Shown: piece by piece, positions 8,605 through 20,754 of the stretch | Numbering within the stretch: position 1 is the first letter of the stretch | How the letters are laid out: each line of letters opens with the position of its first letter | Assembly (NCBI GenBank): GCA_031763025.1 | Contig: JASSKH010000028.1 | Coordinates: 9,563,359 to 9,627,358 of the forward strand | Direction: 5' to 3' | Source: Macrocystis pyrifera | Taxonomy: Eukaryota > Sar > Phaeophyceae > Laminariales > Laminariaceae | DNA length: 64,000 bases | Program-made: the position numbers and the translations under genes | The notes under the pieces: model-generated | Databases searched by the model: none | What the model saw: the letters and a program-made list of their open reading frames with translations, nothing else | What the model was told of the DNA's origin: nothing

Positions 8605-10970
8605 CATGGACGACCGACCGCTTGTTGGTTTCTCGCGCGACGCGCTTGAGCTTCCCTTCTCACGATTCTTCTGTATAAATTTTGTTGTGTTCTTAGGTGG
8701 CATACTGGGCAACCTGGCGACGCGGCTGCAGTCTTTCGACGTTGTCATCGTGCGCCCACGAGGAGCGCCCGCTGCCGCCGCCGCCGCCGGGACCGCCGCT
8801 GCAGAACTAAATGCTGCTATCGCCGTACCCAGCTTAGAGACGGCTGGGAGACCTGTCGGCATGCCAGCGCCATCGAACGAGGAGGAGGCTGTGGTGTCCC
8901 GAACGCAGACGGGAACGGCTGCTGGAGTGTCAGAGGGCGGTGGCAGCGGTCTCGCGCTGCCTAGGGATAGGGACGTGCCTAGAGAAAGTGCCGCCGACAA
9001 GGTCGGCTTGAGCGTTTCAGGCGAACCCCCGGCCGGGAGCAGCACTCCTGAAGAAGGGGGCATGACGATTACGGTGAGGGGGGGGTGAGCAGAGCTATGT
9101 TTTGGCGCAGGTCGTCGGCAGTTCCATCCCGCTGTGGATCATGTCTGATGTCTGTGTTTGTCGATCTCCTCTGTTGGGAGCAAGCGATTATTTAATTTTG
9201 GAGCCAAGATGCCCATATTTGTTTTTCCGCTGACGTGCCGCAGTCATGTTTGGCGTTGTCAGCTGAGCCACAAGGAAATCTCTCGATATTTTCTTAAGGG
9301 GAAGATTGACAGTATAAAGTGATGATTACAGCTACTACGGTCAAAATTTGATTTGTCGATCTCCTCTGTTGTGAGCAAGCGACTATTTCTTGTCGCAGGC
9401 AAGATTCCCACTTTTTTTTTATGCCCGCTGAAGTACCGCAGTCATGTTTGGCGTTGTTAGCTGAGTCCCTATGAACCGACCCTCTTTGGAGGGATTTGAT
9501 GCGGGAAAGATTGACGTTAAAAAGTGACGATCCCAGGTACGGCCACAGCCTGATCGGGGATGATAGAAGTTAGTTTGCAGGGGGTCGTTCGGGATGGGCG
9601 CGACGTGATCTTAGCAGTACTGCTGGGTGACACCAAAGTCGTCATTGTGCTGTTCGCTATCTCGGGGTCCCAAAGGGCTTTTAACACAGCAAGTCTACTG
9701 ATACAGCAGCAGTAGGTCTACTATTGGTACAGCAGGCAGCCCTTTATTCAGGGACCATACTGCCGTAGTGCGTTCGAGATTGGAGGCCCCATACATAACA
9801 AAAGTCTCTTGTCAGAGATTGGACCGGTCCCTTAGGCCATCTCTTACGACGGGAGAATTTTGAAAACCAGAAAAGAATATCCGAAGCTGTGTTTTCTACG
9901 TGGTTTCTCTTTCACGTGTTTTAGACACAGTCCGACCGAATCGGTCCCTGCTCTTCTCAGAATATTTGCAGGTGTCGCTGGTGAGAGGTATCTCGACCCG
10001 TACTTTTTTTCTCGAGGGGACTCGTTCGATTTTTTCACAATGTTGTCAATTTCGAACAACAAATTATCATGAGGTTTTCAGATATATATCGGCTTTTTAT
10101 CCGAAGAGTTGGCCTTTTTTTTCGGATAAGTCGCGCCCGAAACTGGTTTAGAATAAATTGAGGTGTATCGACAGTTTCTCAAACTGCTATCCTGGAGAAA
10201 CGGCAAAGGGCATCGGGTGCCTCTCACAAAATAGTGGTGTGATTTCAGATATAACGGGACCGATTCGCCCGTTTCCCGGGTCAATCACGCTTGCGAAGGT
10301 GTTGAAACCTACACATTCCCAGCTATCAAAATGAGGCTGCCGCAAGAAACAACTTCTTCATACCTGGTAGTCAAGAGCGGGCTGAAACGGTGCGCAGACA
10401 TTTGAGGTCCAGTATATGCCGTTTTCCCATGTCGCAGATGGAACCCAAGACCAGAGAGACCCATGTTGGTTTTGGCTCCTGATCTTCCGGGGCGGGACGC
10501 TCCTGTTGAACCACGTTTGCGCTCGTTGCGGCTACCCGCATTCGAGAGAGTACCTATGATGCGTGCCAGGTACACGTGGTCACCCTCGGGTCGCAAGAAA
10601 TCAGCAGGCTTGCCTCACCCCACCTCTGTTTGATATATGATACATACACGTAGCGGTACAGCTCACCCTTGGGTGGCAAGGAACCAGCAGGCTTGCCTCA
10701 CCACACCTCTGTTTGTGCTTTTGCTTCTGCCGCCTCACCTCACGCGCTTGTCAGATCGGCCACGGCAAGGCGGTCTATCATCTGGCTGGCGTACTTCCCG
10801 ACCGAAGCGTGTTGGACATCAAGCGACTCCTGGAGCCCCTCACAGGTGTTCCTTTCACCCGCCAGAAGCTTGTATTCAAGGGCATTTTGCGCGACGCCGA
10901 TTTGATTGGCTCTACGAAGGTAGTCGAGGGCGCTAAGGTCATGCTCCTTGGAGCGGCGGCCAAAAAGTGA
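8605..10970 (+). CDS. Protein with C-terminal ubiquitin-like domain (two exons seen)
   Basis: Exon 1 ends at 9073 with MTIT and a GTGAGG donor. Exon 2 is 10755-10970 (acceptor CTTGTCAG) and ends in TGA. The splice is phase 0 and gives MTIT-IGHGKAVYHLAG, the first hairpin of a ubiquitin-like fold. Next come SVLDIKRLLEPLTGVP (helix), RQKLVFKG (third strand) and EGAKVMLLG (last strand). This ~70-residue domain is most like the non-conjugated UBL domains of BAG or UBFD1-type proteins. There is no terminal Gly-Gly, so it is not a conjugatable modifier. Residues before it are an Ala-rich and acidic linker, with a hydrophobic FCINFVVFLGGILG near the start. The start at 8605 has a good context (GCCATGG), but TTGTGTTCTTAG at ~8697 could be an acceptor, so the N-terminus is uncertain. 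The domain call is firm; the precise family is not. Confidence 0.72.
9150..9540 (+). repeat. Tandem duplication in the UBL intron
   Basis: Two ~195 bp units (about 9157-9350 and 9353-9540) share GTCGATCTCCTCTGTTG, GAGCAAGCGA, CCGCAGTCATGTTTGGCGTT and GAAGATTGAC. Non-coding. Confidence 0.85.
9555..9690 (+). repeat. Second copy of the 2285-2490 repeat
   Basis: Shares GATGATAGA, GGGCGCGACGTGATC, AGTACTGC and CGCTATCTCGGGGTCCCAAA with the first copy. It lies within the UBL intron. Confidence 0.55.
10566..10725 (+). repeat. Short tandem duplication before the UBL exon
   Basis: CAGCAGGCTTGCCTCACC and CACCTCTGTTTG occur twice about 83 bp apart, just upstream of the branch and acceptor region of exon 2. 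Confidence 0.8.
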
Positions 10971-12058
10971 TGAGCCGTTGTATGCGCATGTACGCAGTCG
11001 TGCGTGCGCAGAGCCAATTCAAACACCGCTAGTGTCACCCGCGGGTAGTGTCTACGAGTGTCGGCGTGTTGCTATTATTAGCAATTTGTCGACGTCCATA
11101 TCGCTCCACTGCTGGTGGGCTTGCTCCGTAATCGATGCACGTATTTGCTTGATGTCAGGGCCTCGATTTACAGTGGTTTCCCATTTGGACCCATCCTCGG
11201 TGCGGTAGTGTTTCGGTGGTTTCCCATTTGGACCCATCCTCGGTGCGGTAGTGTTTCGGACTCACGCTGTGCGTACATACCTGTAGTACTAAACTGTTAC
11301 ACGTATTGATATTGACAGATACCTTGGCATCCTTTTTTTTTTTCGTGATTTTGTTGGTTGCCAGTTTTATACTATTAATAACTGCTGACCCTGGTAGAAA
11401 GGGCAAATGCCAAAATCAGGTATACCTGATCTATTTGAGCCAAAATCAGGTATGTGCTAAAACCAACTAAAAAACGCGCGCCACGAGCAGTGTTATGTCC
11501 ATGAAAATCCGGTAACAAAAGAATGCGCCTAAAGCATTAAGCGTGCCACATGGCCTCCAAAATCTGAGTTGTTTTCTTTTCTCGAGAGTGTAGGTACCAC
11601 GGGCTCCACTTGGACCTGCAGAGAGTCACCATCGCTATTAATATGCTTCATTTGTTTCGCCACAGCGAGTGCGCCAAGATTATTTACTCTAGCACCCCTC
11701 CCCCGTTGACAGTTTTAAAGCTTCTAGACCGTCCTCGCGGAAGCGCCTGCTCGGCACGAATTTATCTTGCCGTACGAAACCTGAGACCAACTCGACGCGG
11801 GGTGGTGCAGACAAAATGCCGTGTGACCAGAGTACACATCACAACAACTACTGACTAAGCACGTCGCACACCCCCCAAAAAAAGTGAAACCAGCGTACGC
11901 ATGTATGCATCTATAACTACGTGCTTTTAAAAATTACGTATTGTTAGTAGCAGAACGTACGAGTACAGAGTTTAACGGTCAATACCGATTTCAACCGAGG
12001 GAGGGCAGTCTGACGCATACGGAGAGAAAAAACAGTGTACGTATGGCCTCTCTGATTG
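10971..12058. other. Downstream of the UBL gene; unassigned
   Basis: It holds a 43 bp tandem duplication (11174-11259) and a fragment of the CCAAAATCAGGT foldback repeat (about 11408-11465). No other exon is supportable. TATTAATA lies at 11373 and 11636. Confidence 0.4.
11174..11259 (+). repeat. 43 bp direct tandem duplication
   Basis: The unit, which contains TTTCCCATTTGGACCCATCC and TCGGTGCGGTAGTGTTTCG, occurs twice back to back, nearly identical. This suggests recent slippage or unequal exchange. Confidence 0.92.
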
Positions 12059-12099
12059 GTTCAAAGCTGACCAAAATCAGTTGAAAGCTAGACAGAGTA

Positions 12100-12262
12100 G
12101 AAAAGGTCAGGTATACCTGGGCCTTTTCGAGCCAAAATCAGTTACGATGTCAGCCTGGCCAACAGCAGGGCTCCTGGGGTGTGTTTTATACCAGTACTTG
12201 TTTTCAGAATGTAACTGATTTTGGCCGAAAAGTAGCCAGGTACACCTGATTTTGGCTAAAAC
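12100..12262. repeat. Foldback element (CCAAAATCAGGT family)
   Basis: Arm 12105-12147 (GTCAGGTATACCTGG ... GCCAAAATCAGTTAC) pairs with 12217-12261 (GTAACTGATTTTGGCC ... ACACCTGATTTTGG) across a ~70 bp loop. A piece of the same motif recurs at 11408-11465. Probably a third MITE type. Confidence 0.7.
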
Positions 12263-12311
12263 CCTTTCAGAAACTGCAGTCCCGCTTCGGAGACAACTCA
12301 CTCAAATTGTA
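12259..12311. mobile_element. MITE2, left half
   Basis: CCCTTTCAGAAACTGCAGTC, then GCTTCGGAGACAACTCACTC. The right arm is absent; the sequence turns into unrelated DNA at GTACCAGG. Confidence 0.65.
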
Positions 12312-12748
12312 AGTACCAGGTGGGTATTCCAGGAGGGTATTGATCGACGCAAAATGCGACAGATCAGTTGAGCCCACATCGGGCGCCGCCCAGAAGAAGC
12401 GATTCGATGTTTATTCCACGTTGTTTAAAAGAGAGAGAAATTGTTTCTGTTTTGTTTTTTCCAGAATCATTTTTCAGACCCCCGTGCTGGTGAAGCCCGT
12501 GACACACCGCCGAGTCGTGTTGCGTGCAATAGTTGAGTTTCCAACCGTCGAAGTGATAGCAGGGACCACTGGGACATGGTATCCACAAGAAGGAGTGCTA
12601 TTAATATCAATAATAGCACTTGCGTCGCCGCAAGTATGCGGAGGTGCCGCTGCTGTGTCTCATGCTGCGTTTCGCTTGAACTGGACGAAATGCCTTTGTA
12701 TGTATCAAGTATCATTTACGAGTATACCATTGGTGGTATGTATGTGTA

Positions 12749-12867
12749 CTAATACGGGGGTCCATAGTAAATAGGACCTACCAGGTATGTTACAGTAGAT
12801 ATAACCTTTATATTTACCTATTTTTACTAACAATATTTGGTCCTATTCACTATGGTCTCCCGTAATA
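12749..12867. mobile_element. MITE1 copy 9 with CCAGG micro-insertion
   Basis: Standard ends. After GGACCTA it carries CCAGGTA (site 12779-12787) and further down TTACAGTAG, neither present in copy 10. Confidence 0.88.
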
Positions 12868-12999
12868 CTCGAGCAGTTAAAATACTGACGTACTCGTGGG
12901 CTGCCTGAATTGTGCTATACATCCATATAGGCATGATAGAGAAGCTCAAGCTCTACCTCGTCGAACTGGTATGCTTCGCCTGCACATCCATCCATGTAT

Positions 13000-13107
13000 T
13001 ATTACGGGGGTACATAGTTAATAGGACCTATGGTATACACAAAAACCTATATATTTACCTATTTTTACTAACAAAATTTGGTCCCGTTAACTATGGACCC
13101 CGGTAAC
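13000..13107. mobile_element. MITE1 copy 10
   Basis: Ends ATTACGGGGGTACATAG and CTATGGACCCCGGTAAC. The left interior reads GGACCTATGGTATACAC, which gives the uninterrupted form of the site altered in copies 9 and 12. Confidence 0.9.
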
Positions 13108-13203
13108 AGCAAGTTTGCGCCGTCTAGTATGTAGGTGTCGTTCATGGGTTGTCCATGAAGAGTTTCCGCGACCCGTCTCTCTCTGTCATGTCCTTCGTGT
13201 TCC

Positions 13204-13236
<33 letters not shown>

Positions 13237-13290
13237 TGTTGTTGTTGCTGCTGCTGCTGCTTGTTGTTGTTGCTGCTGCTGCTGCTGCTG
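13204..13290 (+). repeat. (CTG)n / (TTG)n compound microsatellite
   Basis: Three CTG blocks separated by two TTGTTGTTG blocks. Poly-Leu, poly-Cys and antisense poly-Gln frames are artefacts. Confidence 0.95.
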
Positions 13291-13412
13291 TCCCGTAGGA
13301 GAATGTGAGAAAGAGTGACCGCAGTTCGTTTATTTTTTTATTTATTTTTTCCCCACCCTTTCGGATCTGCAAATGTATTAAACGTGCCGAATTATATCGA
13401 CGACTACGTACG

Positions 13413-13597
13413 GCGTGATCCAGTATTTCGACTCGCACGAAGCAGCGCACGCTGATATAATACAGATAATCAGTATAGACCCACGAATGATGATAGATTT
13501 AAGAAAACTCATGCACGAGAACATAAGGAAGGCTCAATTTTTGGAGGACGCCAAGCAAAAATGGATTGAGAAATCGTGCTCAGCGGTCCCTGAATGA
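13413..13597 (+). CDS. Small open frame, possible exon
   Basis: A ~60-codon frame of protein-like composition (VIQYFDSHEAAHADI, RKLMHENIRKAQFLEDAKQK) runs to TGA. It has no ATG at its start and no clear acceptor. Helical and charged, family unrecognised. A second short frame overlaps it. Confidence 0.22.
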
Positions 13598-13712
13598 AAA
13601 ATTGCACCAAAGGCTCCCGGGGCCGAACACGCACGGAGGCCTAAAGGCCGACATGCTATGCAGTAAGCAGAGTAGACAACGCAATGCCGTGTCATCATAT
13701 ATATAAGATTTA

Positions 13713-13868
13713 TACCAGGTACATATCGATACCAGGTACCTGGTACTGGATATGACAGGCACTACATACACATTCTATGAAAGAGAGAAAACATATAAAA
13801 AACTAGAAACAAAAAAACGAAAGCACAGAAATAAATCAAAGAGAAAAACGCGTACCTGGTACCAGGTA
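13713..13868. other. Cluster of five TACCWGGTA sites
   Basis: TACCAGGTA or TACCTGGTA at 13713, 13730, 13737, 13853 and 13860. Two pairs overlap head-to-head. This is the densest cluster of this motif in the window, interpreted in the findings. Confidence 0.8.
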
Positions 13869-14312
13869 TATCACACCACGTATTTACATCTGATACAAAT
13901 AGTCGTTACACGTATACAAAATAGCACACGTACAGCAAGCAAGTACTCACAACAAACCAGATAAACGATGGCACATGTTGAAGACTATTAATACGACCCA
14001 CCGACACCAAAATGTACCAGGTCAGTATCAAGTATTGAAACGTTTAAAGTTCACCCCCCCCGCGCGCCCCCCGCCCTACGAAGTATCGTAGAAGCAGAAC
14101 AGAACAACGAACAGAGTTAAACGCATACTTACGCACGTTTTTTTTTATCAACCATCATGTTACAAAAAATAAGTTCCCAGCCACTAAACAGCGTAGTGTC
14201 CACGTTTTTTACCTGTCGACTGGGATTTTTGAAACTGAAGTCCATTTCGTCCAAGTATGTACGCGTATGTTGAACGAGAACACGATTTTCTCGTATACGA
14301 TCGAGTGGTCAA

Positions 14313-14421
14313 TATTACGGGGGACCATAGTAAATAGGACCAACGGTACGTACAAAATTCTACATATTTTGCTATTTTTACGTACAATATATGGTCCTAT
14401 TTGTTATTGCCCCCCGTAATA
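14313..14421. mobile_element. MITE1 copy 11
   Basis: Ends ATATTACGGGGGACC and CCCCCCGTAATA. One arm is diverged (CTATTTGTTATTG). Confidence 0.9.
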
Positions 14422-14652
14422 GTTCGCCAGTGTCTCAAGCGTGCCAACCTGACCACTGAAGTTTCTGCAGTTTCTGAAACGGATTTCCATTATATGTAAA
14501 TAACCTTTGATACATGTATCCGATCGTCGAACCGCCCACTGAAACGTGAAACATGATCATACGATACACATTTATTTTTTATTTCCCCCGCCCGAATGAC
14601 GCCCCATACACCGACGAATAATGGGTGTGGTCATGTATAGTGTGTACCTGGT

Positions 14653-15327
14653 ATATACCTCTGTGATTTTCGTTTTGTTTATTTCTCTTCCTTTCTTCGA
14701 TTGATAATCCTTGTTGAAGGAGTCGTGTGGCGTGGGTGGATGACGAGCCGCCTGCCTTGCTTGTTTCGTATTGTCTGACGCCGAGGGGCCGGGCATAGTT
14801 GACGAACGCAGGACGGAGGCGGCAGACAGGGTAGCAAGGTACCAGGCGGACTAGCAGGCAGAACCTGCTTTGTGCTTTGGTTTGCCTGTTATTTTCCGTT
14901 GGTTCTTAGTCTTACTCTGTTTACGACAAGTAGTGGTGTTTTTTTTATTATTTTTCCTTGTTTTCCAGCTCGTTCTTTTCTCAATTGTTTGCCACATCCC
15001 CTGCGCGGGAGGCACGACAGTTTGTTTCTTATATTATTTCCAATTTATTTTCTCTTTCGATTTGTCTTGTTTGTTTTTGTTTTTTTCTTTGTTTCCTTTC
15101 GTTTCTCTATTTCATGGAATGTGTATGTCGTGCCTGTCGTATCCAGTATCATGACATCGCATTGCATTGCCCACTGTGCTTACTGCTTTCGTGTCAACGT
15201 AGTATCTCTGTGGCGTAGCTTTGTGACCACAGATCTTTTATCTCTTCTAGGATTGAAGAATCGGCACGGACACCGGTTGTGCTGGATGTCGACGGGTAGA
15301 AATAACGGTTTAATGTGAAGAACACAC
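14653..15327 (+). mobile_element. LINE-B 3' region, 5'-truncated
   Basis: Contains, in order, CTCTGTGATTTTCGTTTTG, GAAGGAGTCGTGTGGCGTGG, GACGCCGAGGGGCC, CTTTGTGCTTTGGTTTGCC, a poly-pyrimidine block, ATTTCATGGAATGTGTATG, GTATCTCTGTGGCG and the terminal GACGGGTAGAAATAACG with an ACACACAC tail. Non-coding 3' region only. Confidence 0.8.
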
Positions 15328-15592
15328 ACAATCGATTGCCGACAGCTAGCCGACGCCTGACATACACACCTTCAGCGTGCTGCTGCGCCGACTCTCGCAG
15401 ATTCTCGGATCGGTGCCCTGTGCACTGAACTCTATGCCCGATCACCCCGAAGCATTTGATTCTGTCAAAGATACCTCGATCTTCAAGCGTTTTTACGTTA
15501 CCATGTCTTTGCTGCTGCTGATTTGTGTTGAATCCCAGTCGCACGCAATCACGCGAGGTTCGTGACCCCCTCCGCCCGATGAAAAGGTCTGA

Positions 15593-15700
15593 TAACCTTT
15601 TAGTACTGCAGTCCCGTAGTACTGCAGTCCCGTTTTGGGGACAAATCACTTGGAATTAGACTGTTTTGTCCCCAAAGCGGGACTGCGGTACTAAATAGGA
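15593..15700. mobile_element. MITE2 with internal duplication
   Basis: AGTACTGCAGTCCCGT occurs twice in the left arm. The right arm is GTCCCCAAAGCGGGACTGCG, then TACTAAATAGG. Confidence 0.8.
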
Positions 15701-16640
15701 TTTCGTCGAAACTCGTCTTGGCATGTTGTGTGTGATACTTTGATCGAGCGTACTATTAATACCTGTTATTACGTGTTGCAGAACCTCATCACGAGAGATA
15801 TACGCCGGTGAAGAAAGCGTTTATGGACGAATCGAGATCGTCCTACAAAATCGCACTGATGTAACTCTCCTTGCCGCTTATTACAGTGGGCGCCCGCAGC
15901 CAAGAAGCATCATGCCAAGAAAGTTAGGCTCAGATCGGCACGAACAAAAAGAAAATTGGGTTAAGAAACACAGCTCAGCAGTGGGACCAACTTCAAATCC
16001 TGTACAAAAGAGTAAGATCAAAGTCGGAAAAAAATAAGACATTGAACCTGGACGCCAAATTGATGTTTCATGCGAAACACCGGGCGTTCACTGTTGTACG
16101 AGTACGGGTAGATGAAGCCTCCCATCACGCTTTTTGCTGTTTCCGGGGGTCACAAAAAAGTTTTTTTGTTTCCTGGTTCGTCTGTTTGGCTTCCGACAAT
16201 GATGTGCAGCGAGAGAAAGGCACCGCTATAGAACTACTTACAGATTTGTCACTCTCTGAGCGTGCTCGGTTGGTACATCCCTGGCCTCTCAGAGCTCCCA
16301 CTTGGAAATCGCCTCCCCTTATTACTTGCCGGACCTTTCCAGCGGTTCTTTGTTTTCTCCATTTCTCTTTGCACTTTCGGTCTTTTTTCCTTTTTTCTTT
16401 CTTCGTTTCGTGTGCGTGCGTGTGCTCGGAGCGCGGCACCGCAGGCGAGCGCGGCACCGCAGGCGAGCCCGGCGCCGTCGCACGTGCCAGCGGATATGGC
16501 AAATTTTACACGTCACGGGACAGCTTACGCGGACTTTATTTGCGCGCCGCGCAATGCGTGTAAAACCCCTGTTCTGGCAGATACTGGAGCAATGTATAGT
16601 CATTCCCATTGACTAGAGCCAACTTTTATGAGAATCCTCG
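15701..16640. other. Unassigned interval
   Basis: A 173-codon + frame (16042-16563) runs through a poly-pyrimidine stretch and a GCGCGGCACCGCAG direct repeat, with no motif. I do not call a gene. TATTAATA lies at 15754. Confidence 0.35.
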
Positions 16641-17110
16641 GCAGACATCGATCGACAAAACCAACAACACCGTCATGAAATCTGAACGGAATGCGCTGGT
16701 TAAGGTCTCCGACCCAGCCTAGTGTAACAGTGCTCACACCTTGGTCGGTGATATGTGGCGTGGGCTGACCAGGCGTCTGATAAAAAAAACATTTTGGCAC
16801 TGGTCTGTAGAAGACAGACGACAAAAAATCTCGACCCCCCTCCGATGGCAAAAAATAGACCATTTTTCAGGTTTGACATCGATCGACAAACCCAACGATT
16901 ACGTCACGAACTCTGAATGAAGCGTGCTGGTTAGAGGCTCCGACCCACACTAGTATCACAGTTCTCACACCTCGGTCGGTGATATGTGGCGTGGGTGGGC
17001 CAAGCGTCTACTAAAAACATATTTGGCAGCTGGTGTGTAGAAAACAGACGACAAAAACTCTCGATTCCTCTCCGTTGGCACGAAACAGAACACTTTGAAA
17101 GCTTTGACAA
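16640..17110 (+). repeat. Tandem duplication, ~235 bp unit
   Basis: Two units (about 16645-16880 and 16880-17110) share GACATCGATCGACAAA, CTCCGACCCA, GGTCGGTGATATGTGGCGTG and AGACGACAAAAA. Diverged enough to be old. Confidence 0.85.
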
Positions 17111-20085
17111 AGAGCATAGGACGCCGCGGCCAACCTCTCGCCCCCTAGACCACGGATTCCAATTGTACCTCCCAGACCATAATTTACACTCATTGGCCTT
17201 GCCCGGTACTAAGCTCGTTGACCGTGGGTGGATTATTTGTCGAGATCGAAGGTCAATCGTCGCGTGACTGCGGATGTGCGAGCTGCGAGCTGTGTCTTTC
17301 TTCTTCTATTGTGTGCGGCATGATTTCACGTGGTTCCCGTGGTTCCCGTTAATACAGCGATTTTATTGGAAGATGGCTCCCGTCGTTCGCGTTATTTCAG
17401 CCATTTGATGGGAAGATAACTGGCGTCAACTGCCCCGTGTTATTTTAGACTTGCCTGTCAGCGGGTGCTGGCGGGTAGAGGGGGGGTTGGAAGGAGCGCG
17501 GTCGCCGTTTTTGTGGCTAGACGTTGCGTGTGCCTCGAGACACGAGAGATGCATGAATGGGCTCTGTCTGGCCTCCATTTGTGATTTGGGATAGAGTATG
17601 TACGAGTCCATAAGGTTCGTTCGGGATTGCAAGATAATATTAAAGTGATGCTTATTTTTGCGACCGGGCTGAAGTTCAAAGAAAGAGCTACGCAGTCTGA
17701 GCACCAACGTTGTCGAGCTGGCGAACGACGGCCACGATGAGCACCGGGCTTCACGCGAGGCGGGCGACGGGGCTCACTGTGGCAGAGAGTGAGGAAAGCT
17801 TTACCCAGACCGAATCGGTGGCGAGGTGGTCGCGAGAGGGGCGGGTGGTGTACGAGGCTGAGAGAGAAGCTTTGCTGTTCGATTTTTTTCTTTTTGACCG
17901 GTGCAAGGTGCTCCAATCAGGCAGAAAATTATTGCATGAGGGGACGAGGATTTCTTTTTCTTTCCAAGATTTTCGGTTTCTTTTTCATTGTTTTTGCGGT
18001 GCTGCTGTGCCGTGCTGTGCTTTCTCTTTCGTACATAAAGCAAGCATATAAAAAGAAGAAAAGGAGGGGAGTGGCGGTCGTACACTGATGAAGGAATCCG
18101 AAGGTTGCCAGGAGTGCGCACACCGCAAGGGTAGATGGTCTCAGATCGACCCTGGATCCATATTTGGACGAGCAACGGCGTATCGTACCTGCTAATCCTG
18201 GCCCAGGGACGGAAAAAATATTCGTTGAAACGCAGAGGAACATTGAATTTCGTGCTCGATTTGATAGCAATTGTACTGAAGTCAGTATAAAACGTACCTT
18301 TCACGAATAAGAAATTCGTACTGGACCAGCATTCCTGTTTCTATTTTTCCCCACTATTATTACGTGTTTTGAATTATAGCTCGCCCGAGAAAAACACCTT
18401 TTTATGTTTCTATATATATTTCTTGACCCCTACCCATTGTCCCTGAGCCTTTTCGGACGTGTTCATACGAATCGCCAAGCGTAGCTTATATTTCTGAATA
18501 AATACGTCACGAATTAGAAAATACCAAAATAGGGCGAAACCGAGGAAAAACGTCAAGAATTGGCAAAGAAACGAAAACGAAAAAAAATGCAGCATCCTCA
18601 AACAAGTAAAATTCTGCCTAACAAATATCTATGTCGCGAGTCGCGAGAGAATTTCCATACCTCCGTCCAACCTTTTATTAAATGGTAACACCTAGCGAAC
18701 AGCAGAGCCACCCTTGCCCTGCTCTACAATAAAGCAAGCATATCAAAAGAAGAAAAGGATTAGCCTACCTGGGGTATGTACGTGCGTACGGCATGTGAAC
18801 GAGCGTAGCGGGCGGAACCGCCCGCGACGCGAAGCGTATGTGGTGTCCGAGCTGTTTTTTCCTGAAGCTTGGCGGCGGGACTCTTGACATCAAGTCGCCA
18901 GTTTGCAACTACAATATCATTTTTTAAAAAGCTACCAGTCTGATCGTGAACATAAGGAAGAGAGGCTCTGATGGCAACAAAATGTCGAAATGTACCCTAT
19001 ATTTTTGATCAGGCTGGTACATTCAATCATGGACCTCTGTCCGCTTCGCAGAATTTGATGTACTTTTCCTTCCTGAGCGAGCGTAGCGGGCGGCGTAGGC
19101 CGCCCGCGGAGCGAAGCGCCTTGTAATACATACCCAACGTACAAGTATATCTATCCATCCTTGGGCCGACAGCAACATCTTCACATTTGGTGTCTCAGCG
19201 GTCAGCAGCGTAGTAGGATGCGTACTTTAAACTACGACAAGCCCTTTCCTCCTCGGCCTTCATCTCTCGAGTGCACATACTGTTGTATATATGTATATCA
19301 TACATGGTGCCTCATCATAGAGCAGAGGGATGACACAGGTGTAGATGCTAGCCAGGGCACGCTTCTTGGTGAAGTTCTTCTTGTGTATCTCACATGGAGA
19401 GCTCAATTAGGGTACAGGAACAGAGTGAGATCGGGAGGGGACAGTTAGGTACTAGACTGTCTCCTGAACCGTGCGTCGCACTCTCGCTTTGTGTTCAGTA
19501 CAGAAGTAACAATCCTACAGTACGTACGAATTACTGCGGTAGCCGATCAAAAGTACCCCCGCGCCACGGAACGAGTCCTATCTGCCCTTCTGCTATTTCT
19601 GGTGCCACTGACGGTCCTATCTCACTGGGGCACTCGTCGTTCCCGTCTTGCCGCAACCTCCTCCTGTTACGATTGCCTATTTCTCTCGGGCTATCATCAC
19701 CGCGGAAATCGTCATGATGTACGTACGTACGTGTAAAATATGTACAGGTATGTGCTTTTTACGTTTTCACGGGCGCCATCACATCATGACCCCCAACTCC
19801 GCTTTCTCCTACTGTATGTACGTACTACTCCGATGGACTGCGCGATACGCTGCACAGCAGTCTTCTAGCTTTGCAGCCAACTAAGATACCGGAGTAGCTC
19901 ACACGAAGACATCGGTTTTGGTGACGCAGAGCGTGTGGCATGCAGCATGCAACCCAACTACCCAACCGACTTGAACACCTGAACCCTGAACGCGTTCATT
20001 CGGCGGCACCTCCGATTCTAATTGCGCCGCACCTCCGATTCTAATTGCGCCGCATCTATAGCGCGGGGGCTTGATCAGCTGCAAA
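17111..20085. other. Unassigned interval with one weak ORF
   Basis: A + frame from an ATG at 17746 (TVAESEESFTQTESVARW, GRVVYEAEREALL) is coding-like for ~50 codons and then runs into T-rich sequence. It could be an exon. Two GAGCGTAGCGGGCGG palindromic patches occur at ~18801 and ~19077. Nothing else is supportable. Confidence 0.3.
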
Positions 20086-20089
20086 CACG

Positions 20090-20455
20090 CGTTCAGGGAT
20101 GCTGGATAATCTCACGCTGCTATCAACAGCAACGTGCGTCAACCTGAATCCTGCTGGACATCCTGTCAAGCGTGTGGAGGAGCCCTTCTCGGAGCCCCGC
20201 TGACACTATCTTCTGTGGCAATTTCGGGCACCTAACTGGTACCCCGGCGCCGCAGTAATTCCGCCGCATCCGCACCACCCACACGCGTTAGAAAAAAAAT
20301 AGCGATCCTGGACAATCCCACGCGGCCATCCACATCATCGTGGGCCAACCTGGAGTCTTCTGGACAAGCTGTCACATATACGGAAGAGCCCTTATCGAAG
20401 CTCCGCTGACGGCATCTTCTCGTCTTCTGCGACAACCTCGGACGCCTATACATTT
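20090..20455 (+). repeat. Tandem duplication, ~200 bp unit
   Basis: Two diverged units share CGTG..CAACCTG, CTGGACA..CTGTCA, GAAGAGCCC-like blocks, CTCCGCTGACGGCATCTTCT (second) and CCCGCTGACACTATCTTCTG (first). A smaller duplication of CACCTCCGATTCTAATTGCG precedes it at ~20010. Confidence 0.7.
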
Positions 20456-20754
20456 ACATGGTTTTCTGGACAGCGCCAGCTTTTTTCAACCTCTCAATAA
20501 CGCTGTGCTCACCACACCACCACACTTCCGGTATGCCCTCAACGCAGTAAAGCCGGGGATTAAGTTGCGCGTCGACCCCTTCGCGGGAGCTTCCCTCGAC
20601 AGCTCTTGACCACGGGCGACGCTCTGCTCTATGCCGACCATCGCTGAAATTGCTACGCATACATGCGGTACACGCAGCTTGCAGAGACGAGAGTTTCGGC
20701 GATTTGTGTTCGTCACGTTGAGGTGGCTTTTCAACTTTTGCAAAGACATCTACG

